From Verrucomicrobiales bacterium (lineage in GTDB: Bacteria; Verrucomicrobiota; Verrucomicrobiia; Verrucomicrobiales; DEV007), in assembly GCA_023253615.1 (NCBI GenBank), contig JALRFZ010000651.1, positions 1 to 6,058 on the forward strand: DNA of 6,058 bases, written 5' to 3'. Shown in pieces: positions 1 through 5,612 of the stretch. Both the position numbers and the translations under genes were made by a program. The stretch's first letter is position 1; each line of letters starts with the position of its first letter. The notes under the pieces are model-generated. The model did not search any database. It had not been told where the DNA came from and was given only the letters and a program-made list of their open reading frames with translations.

Positions 1-1138
1 CCTGAGCCTCGGCCTCCTTTTCCTTAGCGCGTGCTCCGAGCCCGCGCCTCCTCCGGCCGCACCCGAGGCACCGCCGGCCACCGAGGCTCCCGCGCCCGCT
101 CCAGCGGAACCGGCACCGGCTCCCGAAGCCAAGCCCGAGCCGGCACCCGCTCCTGCCGCCGCGGCACCGGCCGCGCCCGCGACCGTGAAAGTCTCGCTCT
201 TCTCCTGGCCCGGCTATGGCTTCTGGTTCATCGCCAAGGAGAAGAACCTCGTTCCGGAAATCGCCCTCGATATCCAGATCATCGAAGATCCCTACGAGAG
301 CTTCGGTCAGATGGCGGCGGGCCAGCTCGACGTGACCTCCTCCACCGTCGAGTATGGCCCGATCGCCGCCGAGGAAGGCGTGCCGGTGAAACTCGTCGCC
401 TACACCAATCCCTCCTACGGCACCGACAAGATCATCCTCGCTCCCGGCATCAACGGCGCGAGCGATCTCGTCGGCAAGGAAGTGGCCGTGCTCGAAGGCG
501 GACTCACCCAGATCTACATGGGCATCTGGCTCGAGAAGAACGGCGTTGCCTTCGACCAGGTGAAATACACCAATCTCATCATGGACGACGCCGTCGCGGC
601 GATGGTCAGCGGCAAGGTCGCGGCCGGAGAGTTCTGGGAACCCTTCGGCAGCAACGTCCTCAAGGCCCTGCCCGAAGCCAAGGTCGTCGCCACCTCGAAG
701 GATGATTATTTCAAGGAAACCGTCCTCCTCGGAGACGGGATGTACATGAGCGGATCCTTCCTCGGGAAAAAGGAAACCGCGATGCTGACGATGAAGGCCT
801 ACTTCGAAGCCGTGAAGTTCTGGAAGGAAAATCCCGCCGAGGCCAACCAGATCATCGCCGATGGACTCAAGTTCTCCGTCGCGGATGTCGAACTCGTCAT
901 CGGCAAGGATGGCAGCGCCACCGACGGCGGGATCTATCCCTTCAACTGGACCGAGGCCGCCCAGTTCATGGGCCTCGCCGAGGGCACGCCGCCCTTCGGC
1001 AAGAACGGGCAGATCGCCGACCACTGGAAGCTGACGAACGACTGGTGGATCAAGTTCGGCACCGTCAAGACCTCGCATCCGATGGAGGCCGGGGTCGCGG
1101 TCGAGCCGATGAAGATGCTGAAAGAGAGCGGCTATTGA
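1..1138 (+). CDS. NitT/TauT-type ABC transporter substrate-binding lipoprotein (5' end missing)
   Basis: The reading frame is already open at the window edge (first full codon at 2) and stops with TGA at 1136-1138, giving 378 visible residues. The start codon lies upstream. The visible N-terminus LSLGLLFLSAC is the end of a lipoprotein signal peptide with lipobox LSAC (Cys = visible residue 11). A Pro/Ala/Glu-rich linker of about 50 residues follows, then the binding domain from about residue 62 (VKVSLFSWPGYG). Family-like stretches include GQLDVTSS, GVPVKLVAY, a domain hinge near DLVGKEVAV, and MVSGKVAAGEFW. The fold resembles the NMT1/THI5, SsuA and TauA solute receptors, which hand small anions, sulfonates or pyrimidine-like compounds to an ABC permease outside the cytoplasmic membrane. 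No permease or ATPase gene is in the window; they may lie upstream. The ligand is unknown. The GTG at 185 is not the true start because it would discard the signal peptide. The class is fairly certain; specificity is not. Confidence 0.88.
   Translation, partial: LSLGLLFLSACSEPAPPPAAPEAPPATEAPAPAPAEPAPAPEAKPEPAPAPAAAAPAAPATVKVSLFSWPGYGFWFIAKEKNLVPEIALDIQIIEDPYESFGQMAAGQLDVTSSTVEYGPIAAEEGVPVKLVAYTNPSYGTDKIILAPGINGASDLVGKEVAVLEGGLTQIYMGIWLEKNGVAFDQVKYTNLIMDDAVAAMVSGKVAAGEFWEPFGSNVLKALPEAKVVATSKDDYFKETVLLGDGMYMSGSFLGKKETAMLTMKAYFEAVKFWKENPAEANQIIADGLKFSVADVELVIGKDGSATDGGIYPFNWTEAAQFMGLAEGTPPFGKNGQIADHWKLTNDWWIKFGTVKTSHPMEAGVAVEPMKMLKESGY
2..184 (+). other. Lipoprotein signal peptide end plus Pro/Ala/Glu-rich linker
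   Basis: Codons 1-10 of the visible frame are hydrophobic and end in the lipobox L-S-A-C, with the lipidated Cys encoded at 32-34. About 50 residues then consist almost only of Ala, Pro and Glu with two Lys and a few Thr, in irregular E-A-P and A-P-A-P runs. Such stretches usually act as extended tethers between the lipid anchor and a globular domain. The DNA here is a low-complexity GCC/CCG/GAG tract, which explains long spurious open frames on this stretch. Confidence 0.8.
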
Positions 1139-1830
1139 GCACGAGCCCTCCAGCCACCGTCTTCCGCGATGAGAATTCCGTCTTCCCTGGTGACTTTGTC
1201 AGGATCCCGGGTGGCCGCTTTCTCATGGGCGGGCGCGAGGACGACAAGTTCGCCAGCGCGATCGAGCTGCCCCGGCGCGAGGTGGCGGTGGCGGACTTCC
1301 TCCTCGGACGTTTCCCCGTCACCGAAGCGCAGTGGGCCGCCTTTCGCGGAACCACTTCCGATTCCCACCTGCCCGTCGTCGGCATCACCTGGCACGAGGC
1401 TGGCGCCTACACCGCGTGGCTTGCCATGAAAACCGGACTGCCCTGCCGCCTGCCGACGGAAGCCGAATGGGAGTATGCCTGCCGCGGCGGATCCGGGACG
1501 ATCTTTCCCGGCGGCAACGATCTCTCCCCGGCGGAAGCGAACTTTCTCTACGACGAATCGGGCCTGCCCGTCGGGGCGGGTCGGCGTCTCCCGGTCGGGT
1601 CATTCGCCCCGAATGCCTTCGGCCTCCACGACATGACCGGCAACGTCTGCGAATGGACCGCCGATCCCTGGCGGAGCCTCTCCGGAACCGATCCTGACAA
1701 ACGCACCATCCGCGGCGGTGCCTGGGATCATCTTCCCCGTCTCCTCCGCTGCTCTTGGCGCGACTGGGCTCCCGTAGAGGCCCGTTTCGACAACCTCGGC
1801 TTCCGCGTCGCCGTCGATCTCCCGGTTTGA
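1135..1830 (+). CDS. SUMF1/FGE-fold protein (formylglycine-generating-enzyme family, catalytic Cys pair absent)
   Basis: A 231-residue protein if started at the TTG that overlaps the preceding stop (TTGA, 1135-1138). A weak purine-rich GAAAGAGAG lies about 8 bases upstream, and no better start precedes the domain. It is a single FGE-sulfatase (SUMF1/EgtB/PvdO) domain: IPGGRFLMGG (24-33), PVTEAQW, RLPTEAEWEYACRGG (105-119), a SPAEANF segment (131-137) near the family's calcium site, GNVCEW (169-174), RGGAWD (193-198) and NLGFRVA near the C-terminus. Aerobic FGE converts a sulfatase Cys to formylglycine with a copper-binding Cys pair just after RGGS; here the aligned positions are His199 and Leu204, and the only nearby Cys is 206. 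There is also no DinB iron-binding domain as in EgtB, and no signal peptide. It may be a divergent enzyme or a ligand/protein-binding member. The fold is certain, the function unknown. Confidence 0.85.
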   Translation: MSTSPPATVFRDENSVFPGDFVRIPGGRFLMGGREDDKFASAIELPRREVAVADFLLGRFPVTEAQWAAFRGTTSDSHLPVVGITWHEAGAYTAWLAMKTGLPCRLPTEAEWEYACRGGSGTIFPGGNDLSPAEANFLYDESGLPVGAGRRLPVGSFAPNAFGLHDMTGNVCEWTADPWRSLSGTDPDKRTIRGGAWDHLPRLLRCSWRDWAPVEARFDNLGFRVAVDLPV

Positions 1831-1832
1831 AA

Positions 1833-1866
1833 TCCCTCTGTGTCCCTCTGTGCCCTCCGTGGTGAA
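1833..1866 (+). repeat. Short 10-bp tandem repeat of the dispersed 'CACAGAGG' intergenic type
   Basis: TCCCTCTGTG occurs twice in direct succession (1833-1842 and 1843-1852), followed by a degenerate copy CCCTCCGTGG (1853-1862) and TGAA. Read on the minus strand it translates as FTTEGTEGHRG, a string that I recall appearing as a spurious peptide in predicted proteins of many environmental bacteria because related repeats lie between genes. It fills nearly the whole 42-base gap between the SUMF1-fold gene and the TIM-barrel gene, the only real intergenic gap in the window. Confidence 0.7.
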
Positions 1867-1867
1867 A
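1861..1867 (+). promoter_or_regulatory. Probable ribosome-binding site formed by the end of the repeat
   Basis: GGTGAAA sits with its GGTGA core about 6 bases before the ATG at 1873, the expected Shine-Dalgarno distance. It is the clearest such site in the window; the other internal starts rely on overlap with the preceding stop. Because it is the 3' end of the tandem repeat, the repeat itself seems to supply the site. It supports the ATG at 1873 over the in-frame GTG at 1840, which lies inside the repeat. Confidence 0.55.
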
Positions 1868-1872
1868 CTCCC

Positions 1873-2736
1873 ATGAAGCTCCAACTCTTCAAAACCCTCT
1901 GGGGCCATTACGGCTCCCTCGCCGAAGCCGCCGCGCTCTGCCACGAAGCGGGCTTCCACGGCATCGAAGGCCCTGTCCCGTCGGAGCCGGTCGAGCGCGA
2001 GGCCTTCATCGCCACCCTCGCGGCGGCGTCTCTCGATCTCATCGCCGAAGTCTGCACCGCCACGCCGCCCGGCTTCTACGTGCCCACCCCGGGAGCGACG
2101 CCCGACGATCACCTGCAGTCGCTCCGCGAAGGGATCGAACGCAGCCTGCCCGCCACGCCCCGTTTCATCAACACCATGGCCGGATCCGACGCGTGGACCT
2201 TCCGCGAAAAGGTCGATTTCCATGCCGCCATCGTCGCGCTCGAAGCCGAATACGGCATCGCCATCAGCGTCGAGACCCATCGGGGCCGTCCTCTCAACAG
2301 CGCCTGGGTCGCCCGCGACATTCTCCTCGAAGTACCGGATCTGAAACTGACCTGCGATTTCAGCCACTTCGTCGTCGTCGCGGAACGGCTCGTGATGGAC
2401 GAGCACCCCGACATTCTCACCCTCTGCGCCGACCACGCCTACCACCTCCAGACCCGCGTCGGCTACAATCAAGGGCCTCAGGTGCCCGACCCGCGCGCCC
2501 CCGAGCACGCCGGCGACCTCGCCGCCCACGAACGCTGGTGGGACGAGGTCTGGCAAAGCCAGCTCCGTCGTGGCTTCACCGTCTCCACCCTCACGCCCGA
2601 GTTCGGGCCCGATGGCTACCTCCACTGCGAGCCCTTCAGCCGAAAGCCCGTCGCCGATCTCTGGGACGTGAACCGCTGGATCGCGCTGCGCCAGCGCGAC
2701 CGCTTTCAAGAACTCCACCCTGACAAGACCACATGA
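1873..2736 (+). CDS. Sugar phosphate isomerase/epimerase-like TIM-barrel protein (xylose-isomerase-like)
   Basis: A 287-residue single-domain protein, normal for the AP-endonuclease-2/xylose-isomerase-like TIM-barrel family. Visible elements are the first strand and helix (MKLQLFKTLWGHYGSLAEAA), the EAGFHGIEGP turn (25-34), and likely divalent-metal ligands at barrel strand ends: Glu134 in SVETHRG, Asp162 and His165 in TCDFSH, His188 or His191 in DHAYHLQTR, and Glu243 in TPEFGP. Members isomerise or epimerise sugars, keto-sugars or inositol derivatives, or act as dehydratases or endonucleases, usually with Mn, Zn or Co. There is no signal peptide, so it should be cytoplasmic. The ATG at 1873 is preferred because it begins the first barrel strand and has GGTGA upstream; a GTG at 1840 would add 11 residues encoded by the repeat. 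Its stop overlaps the next gene's ATG by four bases. The family is secure; substrate unknown. Confidence 0.87.
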   Translation: MKLQLFKTLWGHYGSLAEAAALCHEAGFHGIEGPVPSEPVEREAFIATLAAASLDLIAEVCTATPPGFYVPTPGATPDDHLQSLREGIERSLPATPRFINTMAGSDAWTFREKVDFHAAIVALEAEYGIAISVETHRGRPLNSAWVARDILLEVPDLKLTCDFSHFVVVAERLVMDEHPDILTLCADHAYHLQTRVGYNQGPQVPDPRAPEHAGDLAAHERWWDEVWQSQLRRGFTVSTLTPEFGPDGYLHCEPFSRKPVADLWDVNRWIALRQRDRFQELHPDKTT

Positions 2737-3968
2737 CCACCGCCGCCCCTCCCTCGCCCGTCTATCATTTTCCCAAAGCCAGCCCCGTTCCCGACGGGAT
2801 CGAGTCGCTCTTTTCGCAACTCCTCGAGGCCGCCGCCCTGCCGCGTGAGAAAGCACAGTCGTCTCCCGCGGGGATCTACACCTCTCCCGAGTTCCTCGAC
2901 TTCGAGACGCAGGCGATCTTCCGCAAGGAGTGGATTTCCCTCGCCCACGTCTCGCAGGTGCCGAATCCCGGCGACTACCTCCGCGTCGACCTTTGCGGCG
3001 AACCCATGCTCGTCACCCGCGGCAAGGACGACGTCGTGCGCGTCCTCTCGCGCGTCTGCCGCCACCGCGGCATGGACCTCATGCCCGAGGGCGGCAGCCT
3101 GCCCGATCAGGGGAACCAGCGCGTCATCCTCTGTCCCTATCACCTCTGGAGCTACGATCTCAATGGGCGTATGTTAGGGGCTCCCGAGATGCAGCAGGCC
3201 GACGGCTTCGACCGCAGCGCGGTCTGTCTGCACGAGTTCCGCAGCGAGATCTGGGAAGGTTTCGTCTTCGTCACGCTCAATGCCGAGGCTCCGCCGCTCG
3301 CGGAGAAGTTCGGACGTCTCCGCAGCGAATTTCTTTCCGGCTGGAACATGGGCGAGGCGAAGCTCGTCTGGGACCAGCATTGGGACTGTGGCTTCAACTG
3401 GAAGATCCTCCTCGAGAACTTCATGGAGGCCTACCACCACCTCGGTGCGCATCGCAAGACCCTCGAGCCTTTCCTCCCCGCAAAGGGATGCTCGACCATT
3501 CCCGAGGATCCGGACTTCTCGGCGATGCATTTGCCCCTGCGTCCCGATCTGGTCGAGACGATACTCACCACCGGCGAAGCGGGCACGACGATGACGCCCT
3601 TTCCCGGCCTCGGCGTCGAGGATTACACCGAGTGGTGGGTCTTCCTCGGCTATCCGACCTTCCTTCTCTTCACCGCGCCCGACCGCGTCTATTGGTATCG
3701 CCTTCTCCCGACGGGACCGGAGACTTGCAGCCTCACCACCACCTTGCTCGTCCACCCCGCGACCATGGAGCGCGCGGACTACAACGAGCTCTATCAAAGT
3801 GAGGTCGAAGCCGCGATCAACTTCCACCTTGAGGACATGGAGGTGTGCGCGGCGACGCAGAACGGGATGCGGTCCAGCGCCTGCGAGCCCGGACGCCTCA
3901 GCCATCTCGAGGAGCCGATCTGGCAATTCCAGCGCTACCTTGCCAACAAGATCCGCGGGTTCGCATGA
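2733..3968 (+). CDS. Rieske non-heme iron oxygenase, alpha (catalytic) subunit
   Basis: A 411-residue protein, a normal length for an aromatic-ring-hydroxylating-type alpha subunit. The N-terminal Rieske domain binds a [2Fe-2S] cluster through Cys109-x-His111 and Cys134-x2-His137 (CRHRG ... CPYHLWSYD). The C-terminal domain has the mononuclear iron site: Glu232-x2-His235-x4-His240 within ENFMEAYHHLGAH, and Asp368 in LEDMEVC as the third ligand. Two points are unusual: the Rieske spacing is 22 residues between His111 and Cys134, against roughly 15-17 in classic members, and the residue that bridges the two iron centres is Glu rather than the Asp of naphthalene dioxygenase. Glu at this place is, from memory, found in several quaternary-amine demethylating enzymes (CntA, GbcA, stachydrine demethylase). 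Expected reaction: O2-dependent hydroxylation or dealkylation in the cytoplasm. It needs electrons from a reductase or ferredoxin, none of which is in view. It overlaps both neighbours by ATGA. Confidence 0.93.
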   Translation: MTTAAPPSPVYHFPKASPVPDGIESLFSQLLEAAALPREKAQSSPAGIYTSPEFLDFETQAIFRKEWISLAHVSQVPNPGDYLRVDLCGEPMLVTRGKDDVVRVLSRVCRHRGMDLMPEGGSLPDQGNQRVILCPYHLWSYDLNGRMLGAPEMQQADGFDRSAVCLHEFRSEIWEGFVFVTLNAEAPPLAEKFGRLRSEFLSGWNMGEAKLVWDQHWDCGFNWKILLENFMEAYHHLGAHRKTLEPFLPAKGCSTIPEDPDFSAMHLPLRPDLVETILTTGEAGTTMTPFPGLGVEDYTEWWVFLGYPTFLLFTAPDRVYWYRLLPTGPETCSLTTTLLVHPATMERADYNELYQSEVEAAINFHLEDMEVCAATQNGMRSSACEPGRLSHLEEPIWQFQRYLANKIRGFA

Positions 3969-4756
3969 GCGGATTCTTCTCTCTCGCCGGGAAAGTCGCC
4001 GTCGTCACCGGAGGCAGCTCCGGGATCGGGGCGGCCATCGTCATGCGATTCCGCGCCGCCGGAGCCATCGTCGTGATCGCCGACCGCCTCGCGCCGCCGG
4101 ATGAGGACGGTGAGTTTGTCAGGGTCGACGTATCGAGCGAAGACGAGGTCTCTTCGGCCCTCGATGCGGTCGTCGTGAAGCACGGCAAACTCGATCTCCT
4201 CGTGAACAACGCCGGTATCCAGCCGCTCGGGGTGCGTTTTGAAGACCTTACCGAATCCGTCCTGAGGCGGACCTTCGACGTCAACGTGAACGGCACCATC
4301 TGGGGCATCAAACACGGTTCGCGCCTCCTCTCGCCGGGTGGTCGTATCGTCAATCTCTCCTCCTTCGTCGGGCTCCTCGGCGTGCCGGCGGGCACCGCCT
4401 ACGCCGCCTCGAAAGCGGCCGTCGCCCATCTCACGAAATGCGCCGCGCTCGAACTCGCGCCGCGCGCCATCACCGTGAACGCGATCGCTCCGGGCACGAT
4501 ACTCACGCCCGCGGTCGAGGGCATCCCCGGCAATCCTGAGATCCCTTTCGCCGAATCGCGCACCCCGATGGGACGCCTCGGCACGCCCGCCGAAGTCGCG
4601 GCCGCGGCCCATTTCCTCTGCTCCGACGAAGCCTCCTTCATCACCGGCGTGATCCTCCCCGTCGATGGCGGCATCGCCGCGGGCTGGGAACGCTACGACC
4701 TCACCCTTCCCTCCGAGATTTCCTCCGACGGCACCTGGCATGACCCTGAATCCTGA
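3965..4756 (+). CDS. Short-chain dehydrogenase/reductase (classical SDR, probably NAD-dependent)
   Basis: A 263-residue Rossmann-fold oxidoreductase of classical SDR type. Visible motifs are the cofactor loop TGGSSGIG (15-22), Asp40 at the end of the second strand (favours NAD over NADP), Asp55 in RVDVSS (adenine pocket), NNAG (81-84), and the catalytic tetrad Asn107, Ser133, Tyr146 and Lys150 (YAASK). NAIAPGTILTP and the C-terminal TGVILPVDGGIA are also typical. It should oxidise or reduce an alcohol/carbonyl on the intermediate produced by the neighbouring oxygenase, in the cytoplasm; the substrate cannot be told from sequence. The start at 3965 overlaps the previous stop (ATGA) and lies nine codons before the first Rossmann strand. 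An upstream in-frame ATG at 3845 lies wholly inside the oxygenase gene and is rejected. A tail of about 25 residues after VDGGIA runs into the next gene with a 17-base overlap. Confidence 0.93.
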   Translation: MSGFFSLAGKVAVVTGGSSGIGAAIVMRFRAAGAIVVIADRLAPPDEDGEFVRVDVSSEDEVSSALDAVVVKHGKLDLLVNNAGIQPLGVRFEDLTESVLRRTFDVNVNGTIWGIKHGSRLLSPGGRIVNLSSFVGLLGVPAGTAYAASKAAVAHLTKCAALELAPRAITVNAIAPGTILTPAVEGIPGNPEIPFAESRTPMGRLGTPAEVAAAAHFLCSDEASFITGVILPVDGGIAAGWERYDLTLPSEISSDGTWHDPES

Positions 4757-5612
4757 CAAATACCTCCCACCCCCGCGCTTCTCCTGGCCCGGGGGCAAAC
4801 GCTGCGCCGTGATGCTCTGCTTCGACGTCGACGGCGAGACCACCGCCCTCTCCGAAGATCCCGATCTGGCGCGTCGTCTCACGACGATGTCGCAGTGCGA
4901 ATACGGTCCCACCGTCGGAGTGCCGCGGCTCCTCGGGCTGATCGACCATCTCGGCGTGCCCGCGACCTTCTTCATCCCTTCCTTCATCGCGATGAACCAT
5001 CCCGAGATGACCCGCGCCATCGCCGCGTCGGGTCACGAGATCGGAGCGCATGGGCACCTTCACGAGAAACTCGCCTACCTCAATCCCGAGCAGGAACGTG
5101 ACGTGCTCCGCCTCAGCCTTGGCATCCTCGAGGAAGTGATTGGAAAACGCCCCGTGGGATTCCGCGCCCCCTGGTTTGAGATCAACCCGGGCACGACCGA
5201 TCTCCTTGTCAACGAAGGCTTCCTCTACAATGCCAGCCTCATGAGCGACGACGTGCCCTTCATCCACGGCAACGGGCTCGTGGAGATTCCCGGCCAGTGG
5301 ATGCTCGAGGACTGGGAGCAGTTCGCCTTCAACGCCGATCCGGCCTGGGGCGTCATCCCCGAGGATTGTGAAAAAGTCTACCGGCTCTGGTGGGACGAGT
5401 TCGAGGCGATGCGGGACTTCGGCTGTTGTTTCGTCCTCACCTTGCACCCCTGGCTGAGCGGGCGTCCTTCGCGCGTCCGGCTCCTCGAGCGTCTCCTCCG
5501 CGACATCGCCGCGGCGGGCGATGTGTGGTTTTGTCAGGGCGAGGAACTGGCCCGATGGGTCCTCGCCAATCCGGGAGCGCGCCGCGTCCTCGACTTCGAT
5601 GCCCGGGGATGA
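4740..5612 (+). CDS. Polysaccharide-deacetylase-fold (CE4) hydrolase of the PuuE/imidase/HpPgdA type
   Basis: A 290-residue single-domain protein with the NodB/CE4 distorted barrel. Motifs: CFDVDGE (27-33; Asp29 probable base, Asp31 metal ligand), YGPTVGVPRLL (55-65), GHEIGAHGHLHE (98-109; His104 and His108 metal ligands), RAPWFE (142-147) and LTLHPWLSGRPSR (233-245; His236). There is no signal peptide or membrane segment, unlike secreted peptidoglycan or chitin deacetylases. The YGxxVGVPRLL and HPWxSGRPSR signatures resemble the cytoplasmic branch that holds PuuE allantoinases, cyclic imide hydrolases and Helicobacter PgdA. Within an operon carrying an oxygenase and a dehydrogenase, hydrolysis of a small amide, imide or acyl-amine fits better than cell-wall deacetylation, but this is inference. 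It starts at the ATG inside the SDR tail (17-base overlap), followed by MTLNPDKYLPPPRF, typical for this branch. Its stop overlaps the next start. Confidence 0.88.
   Translation: MTLNPDKYLPPPRFSWPGGKRCAVMLCFDVDGETTALSEDPDLARRLTTMSQCEYGPTVGVPRLLGLIDHLGVPATFFIPSFIAMNHPEMTRAIAASGHEIGAHGHLHEKLAYLNPEQERDVLRLSLGILEEVIGKRPVGFRAPWFEINPGTTDLLVNEGFLYNASLMSDDVPFIHGNGLVEIPGQWMLEDWEQFAFNADPAWGVIPEDCEKVYRLWWDEFEAMRDFGCCFVLTLHPWLSGRPSRVRLLERLLRDIAAAGDVWFCQGEELARWVLANPGARRVLDFDARG

Noticed and set aside
185..187. GTG at 185 as start of the binding protein
   Set aside because: The frame is open upstream and encodes a convincing lipoprotein signal peptide and linker, so the true start is before the window.
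199..213. A 15-base identity between 199-213 and 4778-4792 (cttctcctggcccgg)
   Set aside because: Both places encode FSWPG in different proteins with the same preferred codons; nothing extends the match, so it is probably chance.
31..705. Arg/Ser-rich + strand frame overlapping the binding-protein gene
   Set aside because: It is a frame-shifted reading of the lipoprotein gene; the other frame gives a lipobox, linker and clear NMT1/THI5-like domain.
1188..1206. Similar words around TTTGTCAGG at 1188-1206 and 4110-4123
   Set aside because: They encode FVR in unrelated proteins and do not form a palindrome or a regularly spaced set, so a regulatory site is not supported.
1833..1866. Possible CRISPR array
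   Set aside because: The units are 10 bp, directly adjacent with no spacers, and only two are exact.
1840..1872. GTG at 1840 as start of the TIM-barrel gene
   Set aside because: It lies inside the tandem repeat and would add residues foreign to the family; ATG 1873 has a well-placed GGTGA.
1600..2856. Long minus-strand open frame (418 codons) opposite the SUMF1-fold and TIM-barrel genes
   Set aside because: It crosses two well-supported + strand genes and the repeat, has no recognisable domain, and is rich in Gly/Arg/Glu as expected from reading GC-rich codons backwards.
3845..3964. Upstream in-frame extension of the SDR gene
   Set aside because: It would lie wholly within the oxygenase coding region; the ATG at 3965 in an ATGA overlap precedes the first Rossmann strand at the usual distance.
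4665..4739. Upstream in-frame ATG for the CE4-fold hydrolase
   Set aside because: It would lengthen the overlap with the SDR to about 90 bases and add an Ala/Pro-rich leader with no signal-peptide character; ATG 4740 fits the family N-terminus.
3935..5020. Long minus-strand open frame (361 codons) opposite the SDR and CE4-fold genes
   Set aside because: It is antisense to two genes with full motif sets; its composition is Arg/Gly-rich and shows no conserved family signature.
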